Positions 44,514 to 53,106 of a stretch of DNA of 64,000 bases are shown in pieces. The notes beneath the pieces are model-generated. The model did no database searches. It was given only the letters and a program-made list of their open reading frames with translations, and was not told the origin of the DNA. Position 1 is the first letter of the stretch. Every line of letters begins with the position of its first letter. Made by a program: the position numbers and the translations under genes. The DNA is from Cybelea sp963824595 (GTDB taxonomy: Bacteria > Vulcanimicrobiota > Vulcanimicrobiia > Vulcanimicrobiales > Vulcanimicrobiaceae): contig CAWGPY010000001.1 in assembly GCA_963824595.1 (NCBI GenBank), positions 496,001 through 560,000 of the forward strand, read 5' to 3'.

Positions 44514-45829
44514 CCGATCGCGAGCCGGATCGCTTCGGAAACGTCGCGCGCGACGGCCGGCGAAACGATCTGCGTATAACCCAGTTTGCGCGCCTCCGCT
44601 TCGCGGCGGTCGGCCGCGCCGACGGCGCGCACCTCGCCGGATAGCCCCAGCTCCCCGTAAGCCGCGACCGAACTCGGGATCGCGACGTTGCGAAACGACG
44701 ACGCGATGGCGAGCGCGATCCCAAGGTCCGCGGCGGGCTCGGCGACGCGCAATCCTCCGGCGACCGAGGCGTAGACGTCGTGCGTTCCCAGAGCGAAACC
44801 GGCGCGCCGCTCGAGCACCGCCAGGATCATTGCGAGCCGCTGCTGGTCGAGGTTATTGGCGAGCCGGCGCGGCGTGCCGTAGCTGGTCTCGCCGACCAGG
44901 GCCTGCACCTCGATCAGCACGGGTCGCGAACCGACGATGGACGCGACGACGCACGAGCCGCTGGGACGCGCGGTGCGCGTTCCGAGGAAGAGCTCCGAGG
45001 GATTGGCGACCTCGCGCAAGCCCTCGTCGTGCATCGCGAAGACGCAGATCTCGTCGATCGAACCGAAACGGTTCTTATAGGCGCGCAAGATTCGGTATTC
45101 GCCGCTCGCCTCGCCCTCGAAGTAGAGCACCGTGTCGACCAGGTGCTCGAGCAATCGCGGCCCCGCGATCGCTCCGTCCTTCGTCACGTGACCAACGATG
45201 AAGGTCGCGCACCCCGTCCGCTTCGCGAAGGCCATCAGCGCCTGCGTGCAGTCGCGAACCTGCGTCACGCTGCCCGCATAGGCTTCCGACTCCGGCAGCC
45301 AGACGGTCTGGATCGAATCCACGATCGCGGCCAGCGGCGGGTGCCGCTCGAGCCGGTCGAGCACCGCTCGAAGGTTCGTCTCGGGGAACACGAGCAGCCG
45401 GTCCGCGTCCTGCCGCAGCACCCGCTCCGCGCGGAGCTTCACCTGCGCCGCCGACTCCTCGCCGCAGACGTAGACCACTTCTCCGTGCCCGGCCAGCCGC
45501 GCCGCGATCTGCAGCAGCAGCGTCGACTTCCCGGCGCCGGGCGGTCCTCCGACCAGGGTCATGCTGCCGGGGACGATTCCACCGCCGAGGACCGCGTCGA
45601 ACTCGGGCATGCCCGCCCGCAGGCGCGCGACGTCCGCCGAGCCTACCTCGTTCAGCGGCACCGGTTCCGCGGGTTGCGCGGCGTCGGGACGCCGGTCGCG
45701 CGGAGCGGCGACCCGCATCGGCCGCTCGTCGAACGAGTTCCAGGCGTCGCACTGCGGGCAGCGCCCAAGCCAGCGGGCGGATTCGAATCCGCACCCCGAA
45801 CAGAAGTAAACCGATCGCGCTTTTGCCAA
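44510..45829 (-). CDS. radA: DNA repair protein RadA
   Basis: A 439-residue RecA-like branch-migration factor. An N-terminal zinc ribbon (CSGCGFESARWLGRCPQC), Walker A GGPPGAGKST, the RadA-specific KNRFG motif (AYKNRFGSIDEICVF) and a Lon-like C-terminal domain (DVYASVAGGLRVAEPAADLGIALAI) are present. TTG 45829 just before the zinc ribbon is the only reasonable start; the frame continues upstream over cmk. In Bacillus radA follows clpC; here they are 39 kb apart. Confidence 0.94.
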   Translation of the reverse strand: MAKARSVYFCSGCGFESARWLGRCPQCDAWNSFDERPMRVAAPRDRRPDAAQPAEPVPLNEVGSADVARLRAGMPEFDAVLGGGIVPGSMTLVGGPPGAGKSTLLLQIAARLAGHGEVVYVCGEESAAQVKLRAERVLRQDADRLLVFPETNLRAVLDRLERHPPLAAIVDSIQTVWLPESEAYAGSVTQVRDCTQALMAFAKRTGCATFIVGHVTKDGAIAGPRLLEHLVDTVLYFEGEASGEYRILRAYKNRFGSIDEICVFAMHDEGLREVANPSELFLGTRTARPSGSCVVASIVGSRPVLIEVQALVGETSYGTPRRLANNLDQQRLAMILAVLERRAGFALGTHDVYASVAGGLRVAEPAADLGIALAIASSFRNVAIPSSVAAYGELGLSGEVRAVGAADRREAEARKLGYTQIVSPAVARDVSEAIRLAIG

Positions 45830-45893
45830 CGTGGGCGCTACGCTTCTACGGCCCGGCGCGGGGCCGCTGCTTCGCCCGGTCGAATCCGGCCGC

Positions 45894-46598
45894 GTGCCCG
45901 CCTCAGACGACGGCCGAACGCACCTGCAGATCGCCATCGACGGGCCGGCCGCGTCGGGGAAGACGACGGTCGCTCGCGCCACGGCGGCTCGGTTGCGCGT
46001 GCTCTACCTCGACACGGGGGCGATGTACCGCGCGGTCGCCTACTTAGCGCTGCGCACCGGCACCGACGTGGACAACGCCGCCGCGCTCGCCCACCTGGTG
46101 AACGACGCGCCGATCAACGTGACGCTCGACGAGTCGGCGCCGCTGGGGTTTCGGGTGTTCGCCGGCGGCAAGGAGCTCGACGAAGAGGCGCTGCAGAGCA
46201 ACGAGGTGACCGCCATCGTCTCGACGGTGGCCGCGCACGCCGAGGTCAGGTCCGCGATGGTGCGCGCGCAACGCGACATCGCGCGCAAAGGCTCCGTGGT
46301 GATGGCCGGGCGCGACATCGGCACGGTCGTCTTGCCGGAAGCGCGCGTGAAGATCTTCCTCACCGCGTCGGTCCCCGCGCGCATCGCGCGCCGCCGCTTG
46401 CAGCTCGAAACGGCCGGCGTCGCCGTCGATCCTCGCCGGCTCGCCGAGGAGATCGAAGAGCGCGACCGGCTCGATCGGACCCGTCCGATCTCGCCGCTCG
46501 TGCCGGCGCCCGACGCGCACGTCATCGACTCGAGCGACGTGAACGCCGGACGAGTCGTGGACGAGATCTGCGAGATCGTCGCGGGAGTGCGGTCATAA
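45894..46598 (+). CDS. cmk: Cytidylate kinase
   Basis: A 234-residue kinase phosphorylating CMP and dCMP. P-loop IDGPAASGKTT, then LDTGAMYRAVA, the GRDIGTVVLP NMP-binding block and RDRLDRTRPISPL. GTG 45894 is chosen because the P-loop should lie about 15 residues in; an earlier GTG at 45831 would abut the divergent radA start. It is the first gene of a lipid/isoprenoid cluster. Confidence 0.93.
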   Translation: MPASDDGRTHLQIAIDGPAASGKTTVARATAARLRVLYLDTGAMYRAVAYLALRTGTDVDNAAALAHLVNDAPINVTLDESAPLGFRVFAGGKELDEEALQSNEVTAIVSTVAAHAEVRSAMVRAQRDIARKGSVVMAGRDIGTVVLPEARVKIFLTASVPARIARRRLQLETAGVAVDPRRLAEEIEERDRLDRTRPISPLVPAPDAHVIDSSDVNAGRVVDEICEIVAGVRS

Positions 46599-46630
46599 AC
46601 GCGGGCTTCTACGACTTCGCGAAAGTCTTC

Positions 46631-47197
46631 GTGCGGCTGCTCGCGCGCACCGTCTGGCGCGCGAGGGTGTACGGCACCGAGAACGTGCCGGCGCGCGGTC
46701 CGCTGATCGTCGCGTGCAACCACGCCTCCTATCTCGATCCGCCGCTGATGGGCTGCCTCTGTCCGCGCCGCCTGAGCTACATGGCGAAGAAGGAGCTGTT
46801 CGAGATCCCGGCGCTCGGGCCGATGATCCGCGCCCTGGGAGCGTACCCGGTCGACCGGCGAGGCAGCGCGACCGCCGCGATCAAGCGGTCGCTGCAGGTG
46901 CTCGACGCCGGCGGAGCGGTCGGGATCTTCCCCGAGGGCACCCGGAACCGCGACGGGACCGTCGCGCCCCAGACCGGGGTCGCCCTGCTGGCCGCGTTGG
47001 CCGGCGCGCCCGTCGTGCCCGCGTGCATCCTGGGCAGCAGCCGGGCGCTGCGCTTCGGCCGCGTTGACGTGGCGTTCGGTGCGCCGCTTGCGTTGCCGGG
47101 CGGCCGGAAAGCAACGCGCGACGACTTGGCGAAGTTTACGGCGGAGATCATGAACGCGATCGAAGCGCTGGCTGGGAGTATCCGTGGAAATTCGTAA
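46631..47197 (+). CDS. plsC: 1-acyl-sn-glycerol-3-phosphate acyltransferase
   Basis: A PlsC-type enzyme making phosphatidic acid at the membrane. Motif I NHASYLD (H-x4-D), motif III FPEGTRNRDG and the VPACILGSS block are clear. The first standard start is GTG 46631 (188 residues), but the family-typical preceding residues (FYDFAKVFV) are encoded upstream in frame with no ATG, GTG or TTG. An ATA at 46595 overlaps the cmk TAA stop and lies 7 nt after GGGAG, so it may be the true start (200 residues). The 3' end overlaps ispH by 14 bp. Confidence 0.9.
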   Translation: MRLLARTVWRARVYGTENVPARGPLIVACNHASYLDPPLMGCLCPRRLSYMAKKELFEIPALGPMIRALGAYPVDRRGSATAAIKRSLQVLDAGGAVGIFPEGTRNRDGTVAPQTGVALLAALAGAPVVPACILGSSRALRFGRVDVAFGAPLALPGGRKATRDDLAKFTAEIMNAIEALAGSIRGNS

Positions 47198-48023
47198 GGC
47201 GTCCGTCCAAGGGTTTTGCTTCGGGGTTGCGATCACCGTCAAGAAGGCCGAGGAGGCAATTGCCTCACGGGGTGACGTGACGACCCTCGGGCATGTCGTG
47301 CACAACCCGCAGATGGTTGAGTCGCTGGCGGCGCGCGGCTTGAAGAACGCGCACGCGGTCGACGAGGTCGACGCCGGCGCGCTGTTCGTGCGGGCCCACG
47401 GGCTGCCCGTCGACGTCTTCGAGAAGGCGAAGGAGAAGAACCTCGAGATCATCGACGCGACGTGCCCGATGGTCACGAAGATCCACGTGCAGGCCGAGAA
47501 GCTCAAGGCGGACGGCTACAAGATCGTGGTGATCGGCGACCCGAATCACCCCGAGGTGAAGGGCACGCTGAGCCACGTGCCGGGAGCGTGGTGCATCCAG
47601 ACCACGGCCGACGTCGAGAAGCTGCCGCGCTCGAGCCGCGTGGGCGTCGTGGTGCAGTCCACGTGGTCCGGCGAGGGATTCACGGACGTCGTTCGCGCGC
47701 TCTCCGCCAAGTACTACGAGGTGCGCGCCGTCAACACGATCTGCACCGACACCCACAACCGCCAGAACGAAGCGCTGCGCCTGGCCGAGGGCGTCGAGGT
47801 CATGGTCGTGGTCGGCGGCAAGACGTCGGCGAACACCAAACACCTCGCGGACCTCTCGGAATCGCATGGCGCGCGCGCCTATCACATCGAGGGTCCCGAC
47901 GAGCTGCAAGCAACGTGGTTCGACGGCGTGCGCGTCGCGGGCCTGATGTCGGGCGCGTCCACGCCGGGATGGCTCGTCGATCAGGTCGAGGCGCGAATGG
48001 AGGAGCTGGCAGCCCCTGCTTAA
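47184..48023 (+). CDS. ispH: 4-hydroxy-3-methylbut-2-enyl diphosphate reductase
   Basis: A 279-residue [4Fe-4S] enzyme, last step of the MEP isoprenoid pathway. The three cluster cysteines are visible in GFCFGV (Cys12), DATCPMVTKIH and NTICTDTHNRQ. Substrate-binding VVHNP, RAHG, the TEN-like motif region and SGASTPGWLVDQV are conserved. Start GTG 47184 lies inside the plsC 3' end. ispD and ispF are 12 kb downstream. Confidence 0.96.
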   Translation: MEIRKASVQGFCFGVAITVKKAEEAIASRGDVTTLGHVVHNPQMVESLAARGLKNAHAVDEVDAGALFVRAHGLPVDVFEKAKEKNLEIIDATCPMVTKIHVQAEKLKADGYKIVVIGDPNHPEVKGTLSHVPGAWCIQTTADVEKLPRSSRVGVVVQSTWSGEGFTDVVRALSAKYYEVRAVNTICTDTHNRQNEALRLAEGVEVMVVVGGKTSANTKHLADLSESHGARAYHIEGPDELQATWFDGVRVAGLMSGASTPGWLVDQVEARMEELAAPA

Positions 48024-48105
48024 CCTCACGACGCTTGCCGAGCGTTTTGAAGGCGCTCTCGAAGAGCGGATTACCGGATATCGGGGATCGAGAGAGATCT
48101 CCGAT

Positions 48106-49005
48106 ATGCTTTTGCGCCACTTCGGCTACGCGCCGTACGGACCGGCGCGGCGCGGCAAGCGGCTGCGTCCGCAGATGGTGATGCGCGTCGCGACCGGGGA
48201 GGGCGCGCCGGTCGAGAACGCGCTGGACGCTGCAGTGGCCGTCGAAATCTTTCACAACTACTCGCTGGTGCACGACGACATCGAGGATCGCGACGAGCTG
48301 CGCCACGGACGCCCGACCCTGTGGAGCGCCTACGGCGTCGCCCGCGCGATCAATGCCGGCGATGCGATGTGCGCGCTCAGCTTCCTCAGCCTGGAGCACG
48401 CCGCGCGGCGGCTCGACGCGCCGCGCGTCTTGCAGATGCTGGCGCTGCTTCACGAGGCGCACGCCGTCATGTGCGAGGGGCAGTCGCTCGATCTCTACTT
48501 CGAATCGCAGCGCCGCGTAGATCTGCCCGGGTACTACCGAATGATCGAGTGCAAGACCGCGCAGCTCTTCGACGCGTCGTGCCGGCTCGGCGCGCACGCC
48601 GCCGGCTGCGGCGCGGCCGCGGTCGAAGGCTACGGCGCGGTCGGACGCGCGTACGGCATGGCGTTTCAGATCCGCGACGACGTGTCGGGGATCTGGTCGA
48701 CGGTCGACCAGACCGGAAAGACCGTGGCTTCGGACATCGCTCGGCGCAAGTGGACCTTTCCGGTCGTCTGGGCGGTCGCGCAGCCGCCGTCGGCTGCGCG
48801 CGCCGCCGTCGCCGCCGCCTACGCCTCGGGAGAGCCGCTCGACGCCGCGACCGTCGAGGGCGTGGTTGACGCGCTCGATTCGCTCGGCGCGCGTGACGCC
48901 GCCGTCGCAGCCGCCGCGGAGCATCTCGCGGTGCTGGAGCGCCACCCCAACGCGGAGCTGCGCGAGTTTCTCTGCGGCACGCTCGGCCTGACGCCGGCTC
49001 GATAG
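48106..49005 (+). CDS. Polyprenyl (farnesyl/geranylgeranyl) diphosphate synthase
   Basis: Trans-prenyltransferase elongating isoprenoid chains from IPP/DMAPP. The first Asp-rich motif is HDDIEDRDELRHGRPT; the second is FQIRDDVSGIW, where the usual DDxxD ends in Gly, as in some related short-chain synthases. GKRLRPQM is the IPP-binding motif. ATG 48106 gives 299 residues but leaves out plausible in-frame sequence (LTTLAERFEGALEERI) reaching back to a CTG at 48016 overlapping ispH. The true start may be that CTG. Product length cannot be told. Confidence 0.9.
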   Translation: MLLRHFGYAPYGPARRGKRLRPQMVMRVATGEGAPVENALDAAVAVEIFHNYSLVHDDIEDRDELRHGRPTLWSAYGVARAINAGDAMCALSFLSLEHAARRLDAPRVLQMLALLHEAHAVMCEGQSLDLYFESQRRVDLPGYYRMIECKTAQLFDASCRLGAHAAGCGAAAVEGYGAVGRAYGMAFQIRDDVSGIWSTVDQTGKTVASDIARRKWTFPVVWAVAQPPSAARAAVAAAYASGEPLDAATVEGVVDALDSLGARDAAVAAAAEHLAVLERHPNAELREFLCGTLGLTPAR

Positions 49006-49021
49006 AGGAGCGGGACGCAGC

Positions 49022-52000
49022 GTGAACGCGAACCAGTCGGTCCGCGCGCCCGCCAGGCGGGACGCGCTGGCGTGGGGGCTGCCCGCGCTGCTCGTCGCGG
49101 GTCTGCTGCTTCGTCTGTTCTTCATCAAGAACGAAGGCTTCAAGACGGACGTCTCGACGTACGTCGCGTGGGCGCTCGCGCTCCGCGCGCACGGATTCGC
49201 GTCGTTCTATTCGACGATCGGCTTTGCGGATTACCCGCCCGGCTACTTCTACGTGCTCGCCGCCGTCGGACATCTTTGGCATTTGGCGTTCGGCGCGCAC
49301 GACGGCGGCTTCGCCGTGCTGCGTGCGATGGTCAAGCTGCCCGCGATTTTCGCCGACCTCGGCGTGGGCGCGCTGCTTTACGTCATCGTGCGCCGATTCG
49401 CGAGCGCAGCGGTCGCGCTCGGAACCGCCGCTCTCTATCTGCTCAATCCCGCCGTCGTTTGCATCTCGGCGATCTGGGGACAGGTCGACTCGATCTCGGG
49501 CGGGCTCGCGCTGTTCGCGATCTACGCGCTGCTGCGCGCCGGTGACGAGTCAAGCGGCGCCGCTGGTCATCCCGAGCAGCCGCGAAGCGGCGTGTCGAAG
49601 GAGGCATGGATCGTCGGTGCGTGGCTGCTCTTCGCGTACTCGCTGCTCATCAAGCCGCAGGCTGCGGTGTTGCTGCCGCTGCTGCTCGCCTTTGCGTTCG
49701 CCGATCCGCTCCGGCGGAAGGCGCGCATCGCGGCGACCGCGATCGGCATCGGCGCCGCCCTGCTGCTGACGCTCGCGCTGACGGAGCCGTTCCATCCCAG
49801 CAACCCCGTCGCCGCGCTCGGGTGGCTGTATAACCTCTACTCCCATAGCGCGGGCGTGTATCCGTACAACAGCGTCAACGCGTTCAATCTGTGGGCGCTG
49901 CGCGGCACGTTGTGGCTGCCCGATAGCCAGCCGATCTTCGCCGTGCCGCAGTGGCTCTGGGGCGTGGTCTTGGTCGTCGCGGCGCTGGCGCTCATCGTGT
50001 GGCGCTACCTGCAGGCGCGCACGCCGCGCGCGTTGCTCGAGGGTTGCGCCATCGCCGGCCTGGCGTTCTTCGTGCTGGCGACGCGCATGCACGAGCGCTA
50101 TCTCTTCAACGGCCTGCTCTTCACGATCGCCTGCGTGCCCTTCGCGCGGCGCTACCTATGGGGCGCGGTGGCGCTGTCCGGCGTCCTGCTGGCCAACCTC
50201 ATGTACGGGCTGCAGTACCTCTACGTCGTGACGAACAGCGTGCCGGGCGTCAACTCGCAGAACCTGTGGGGGCCGTGGACGACCGTTCTCTCGCTGGTTG
50301 CGGTGGGGACGTTCTTCGTGTTGGGGTATCAGTATCTGGGCGCGACCGAGGCGGCAACCGCCGGCGACGTCGCCGCGCCGCGCGAACGCCCGGCGTCCGC
50401 CGAGGCGGGCGAGACCGTCCGCGACTGGTTCGCGCCGCGCGAAGGCCTGGCGACGATGCGCGCGCTCGACTACGCGATCGCGGGCGCGCTGGGCGTCGGC
50501 AACTTCATCCTCTCGTTCGTCGGTTATTGGTGGCCGCCGGGCAAGGTGTTCGACGAAATTTACTTCGCGCGTGCCGGCGAAGAGTATCTGCAGAACCTGC
50601 GGATCTACGAGAACACGCACCCGCCGCTGACCAAGCTGCTGATCACGCTCTCGATCGCGCTGTTCGGCGGCATGCCCAAGGGGCACGGCCTCGGAGGCTG
50701 GACGGGCCTCAACGCCGTGATCGGTCACGTCGCCAACGGCGACAACTCCTACGGCTGGCGCTTTCTCGACGTCGTGTTCGGCGCGCTGGTCGTCATGCTT
50801 CTCTACGCCTTCGCCAAGCGCGTCACCGGTTCGACGCTCTTCGCAACGCTGACGGCGCTGCTGCTGACCTTCGACGGCATGCACTTCGTTCAGTCGCGCA
50901 TCGCGACGCCGGAAGGCTTCGTCGTGTTCTTTGCGACGCTCGCGTCCTACGCGTTCTACCGCTTCTGGATCAGCTCGCAGGTCGGCGAGCGTTCGAACGT
51001 CGTCGTGCCGCGGGCGGCCTTCGCGATCGGCGCCTCTGCGGCCGCGGCGGGCGGCCTCGCCGTGGCGCTCCTCGGCCGGTTGTGGTGGGGATTCGACGGA
51101 CACGCCGCCACCGTTGCGGGGGTGTACGTCGCGTGCGCGTGCTACCTCGCAGCCCGTTACGCCGTCTTTCCCCGCCTGTTCGGCGACGGCCGCACCGAGC
51201 TCACGTACGCCGAGGGGTCGTACGCGCTGCGCGGCGACGCCGGAACCGAGCTGTTCGCCGCCGACGGCGGAAAGATCGACGCGCGCGGTAAGATCGAGGC
51301 CGGCGCGCTCTCCGCGAGCAAGGCCGGCTCCCTGGTCTATCGAGACGATCCGTTGACGATCGAGTATCGCCGCGACGCGAGCGTACGCTACGAGACGCCC
51401 GAAGGCGACGCCACCTACGCCGCCGGCGAGATTCGAGCCGGAGCGGCCGTCGAGCGCGGGCGCTCGGCGAAACTGTGGCTGATTCTGTTCACCGTGGCGT
51501 TGGGGTTGCTGGTCAGCAGCAAGTGGTACGGCGTGATGGGCTTCGGCGTGAGCTTCAGCCTGCTCGTTGCCATCTGGCTGCAGCGCTACTTCTTCGAGGG
51601 ACGCCCCACGTTGTGGGGCAATCCGCGCGGCTTCCGCATCGACGCCGCGCTGCTCACCATCGTGGTCGTGAGCGCGACGGTCTACGTGCTGGCCTGGGTG
51701 CCCGACTTGGTCCGGCAAGCTCCCGATCCCGGCGAGATCCACAACTTCAACGATGTCGTCGACCGGCAGCGCACCATGTACGACTACCACCACAACTTGC
51801 GAGCGACGCACCCGTATTCGTCCAAGCCGTGGGAGTGGCCGGTCGACTGGGTGCCGATCGCCTATTTCTACCAAGACCAACGCAAGAACGCGGCGGATCC
51901 GAAGGGCTGCTGCGTCTACGAGATCACGTCGCTGCCGAATCCCGCGATCCTCTGGTTCGGGTTGCTCTGCGTCCCGTGGGTGGGCGTCTTGGCGTGGCGG

Positions 52001-52333
52001 GAACGGAACAAGGCCTACGCCTTGATCGTGATCACGTACCTGCTGCAGTGGCTGCCGTGGATTCCGTCGCCGCGCCTGACGTTCGCCTATCATTTCTACG
52101 ACAACATTCCGCTGATCTGCCTGTGCAACGTCATCGTGCTGCAGCGTCTGGCGCGGTGGGCGAAGGCGCGCGAGAAGGTCCGTTGGCTGGGCGGCCTCGG
52201 CGTCGGGGCGTACATGGCGGCGGCCGCGCTTGCGTTCGTCTATTTCTACCCCATTTTGGCGGCGCACCCCATCAGCTGGGACGCGTGGCACGCACGGATG
52301 TGGTTCCCGACCTGGATTATCGGGCCGGGTTAG
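49022..52333 (+). CDS. Double GT-C glycosyltransferase: ArnT-like module fused to PMT-type protein mannosyltransferase
   Basis: An 1103-residue multi-spanning protein. Residues 1 to about 440 form a GT-C unit (first-loop Asp in EGFKTDVSTYVAW, YPPGYFYVLA). From about 480 a second unit begins with FDEIYFARAGEEYL and THPPLTKLLIT, matching the DE-containing first loop of PMT O-mannosyltransferases, and ends with PMT C-terminal motifs SSKWYGVMGFG and PYSSKPWEWP. Between late helices a Gly/Ala-rich soluble insert (about 720-815) occurs. Both modules would use lipid-linked sugars outside the membrane. GTG 49022 follows GAGGAG. A short dispersed repeat lies in frame at 49565-49602. Confidence 0.88.
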   Translation: MNANQSVRAPARRDALAWGLPALLVAGLLLRLFFIKNEGFKTDVSTYVAWALALRAHGFASFYSTIGFADYPPGYFYVLAAVGHLWHLAFGAHDGGFAVLRAMVKLPAIFADLGVGALLYVIVRRFASAAVALGTAALYLLNPAVVCISAIWGQVDSISGGLALFAIYALLRAGDESSGAAGHPEQPRSGVSKEAWIVGAWLLFAYSLLIKPQAAVLLPLLLAFAFADPLRRKARIAATAIGIGAALLLTLALTEPFHPSNPVAALGWLYNLYSHSAGVYPYNSVNAFNLWALRGTLWLPDSQPIFAVPQWLWGVVLVVAALALIVWRYLQARTPRALLEGCAIAGLAFFVLATRMHERYLFNGLLFTIACVPFARRYLWGAVALSGVLLANLMYGLQYLYVVTNSVPGVNSQNLWGPWTTVLSLVAVGTFFVLGYQYLGATEAATAGDVAAPRERPASAEAGETVRDWFAPREGLATMRALDYAIAGALGVGNFILSFVGYWWPPGKVFDEIYFARAGEEYLQNLRIYENTHPPLTKLLITLSIALFGGMPKGHGLGGWTGLNAVIGHVANGDNSYGWRFLDVVFGALVVMLLYAFAKRVTGSTLFATLTALLLTFDGMHFVQSRIATPEGFVVFFATLASYAFYRFWISSQVGERSNVVVPRAAFAIGASAAAAGGLAVALLGRLWWGFDGHAATVAGVYVACACYLAARYAVFPRLFGDGRTELTYAEGSYALRGDAGTELFAADGGKIDARGKIEAGALSASKAGSLVYRDDPLTIEYRRDASVRYETPEGDATYAAGEIRAGAAVERGRSAKLWLILFTVALGLLVSSKWYGVMGFGVSFSLLVAIWLQRYFFEGRPTLWGNPRGFRIDAALLTIVVVSATVYVLAWVPDLVRQAPDPGEIHNFNDVVDRQRTMYDYHHNLRATHPYSSKPWEWPVDWVPIAYFYQDQRKNAADPKGCCVYEITSLPNPAILWFGLLCVPWVGVLAWRERNKAYALIVITYLLQWLPWIPSPRLTFAYHFYDNIPLICLCNVIVLQRLARWAKAREKVRWLGGLGVGAYMAAAALAFVYFYPILAAHPISWDAWHARMWFPTWIIGPG
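49565..49602 (+). repeat. Short dispersed repeat inside the glycosyltransferase gene
   Basis: GGTCATCCCGAGCAG, the hairpin GCCGC-gaa-GCGGC and GTGTCGAAGG match the repeat at 2446-2488 (GAGCAGCGC...CGTGTCGAAGG). It is translated in frame as GHPEQPRSGVSKE between two membrane segments (LALFAIYALLRAG and AWIVGAWLLFAYSL). Confidence 0.75.
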
Positions 52334-52359
52334 CGAAGAGGCGGCGCGAGGAACGTACG

Positions 52360-53106
52360 ATGTCGGGACACTCGAAGTGGCATAACATCAAGCTGAAGAA
52401 GGGCAAGGTCGACGCCCAGCGCGGCGCTTTGTTCACGAAGCTCAGCAAAGAGATCATCCTCGCCGCGAAGGGCGGCTCGCCGGACCCCGAAGCCAACTAC
52501 CGCCTCAAGATGGCGGTCGAGAAGGCGCGCGAGTTCAACATGCCCCAGGAGAACATCAAGCGCGCGATCGCGCGCGCGGCCGGTGCGAGCGACGCGGCCG
52601 CAATCGAGGAAATTCGCTACGAGGGCTACGGCCCCAACGCGCTGGCCGTGGTCGTGGACGCGGCCACGGACAATCGCAATCGCACGGCCGGCGAGCTGCG
52701 CTTTCTCTTCAGCCGTCACGAAGGCAGCCTGGGCGAGACCGGCAGCGTCGGCTGGATGTTCGATCCGGTCGGCGTCGTCGAGCTCGATCCCGCGGGCAAG
52801 TCGGAGGAGGCGCTGATGGAAGAGGCGCTGATCGACGGCGTCGAGGACATTGAGTACGACGAGGATCTCGCGGTGATCTACACGCAGCCCGCGCGGCTCG
52901 CGGGCGTTCGCGACGACCTGCGCGCCAGCGGCGCTAAGATCTCCGACGCGTACCTCGGCATGCGCCCGAAGACCAAGCTCGAGCTGCACGACGGCGAGCT
53001 GACCGCCGCGCTGGCGTTTCTCGACGCGCTGGAAGAGCACGAAGACGTGCAGCGCGTTTTCAGCAACCTCGATTTCGGTTGCGTGCCGGCGGAGGCGCTC
53101 GCCTGA
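52360..53106 (+). CDS. YebC/PmpR family protein (TACO1 family)
   Basis: A 248-residue protein of the YebC/TACO1 family. The N-terminus MSGHSKWHNIKLKKGKVDAQRG is diagnostic, with MPQENIKRAIARA, YEGYGPNALAVVVDAATDNRNRT and GSLGETGSVGWMFD following. Members act in transcription regulation or aid translation of difficult peptide stretches. ATG 52360 follows GAGGAACG. Its last codons overlap the PASTA gene. Confidence 0.95.
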   Translation: MSGHSKWHNIKLKKGKVDAQRGALFTKLSKEIILAAKGGSPDPEANYRLKMAVEKAREFNMPQENIKRAIARAAGASDAAAIEEIRYEGYGPNALAVVVDAATDNRNRTAGELRFLFSRHEGSLGETGSVGWMFDPVGVVELDPAGKSEEALMEEALIDGVEDIEYDEDLAVIYTQPARLAGVRDDLRASGAKISDAYLGMRPKTKLELHDGELTAALAFLDALEEHEDVQRVFSNLDFGCVPAEALA

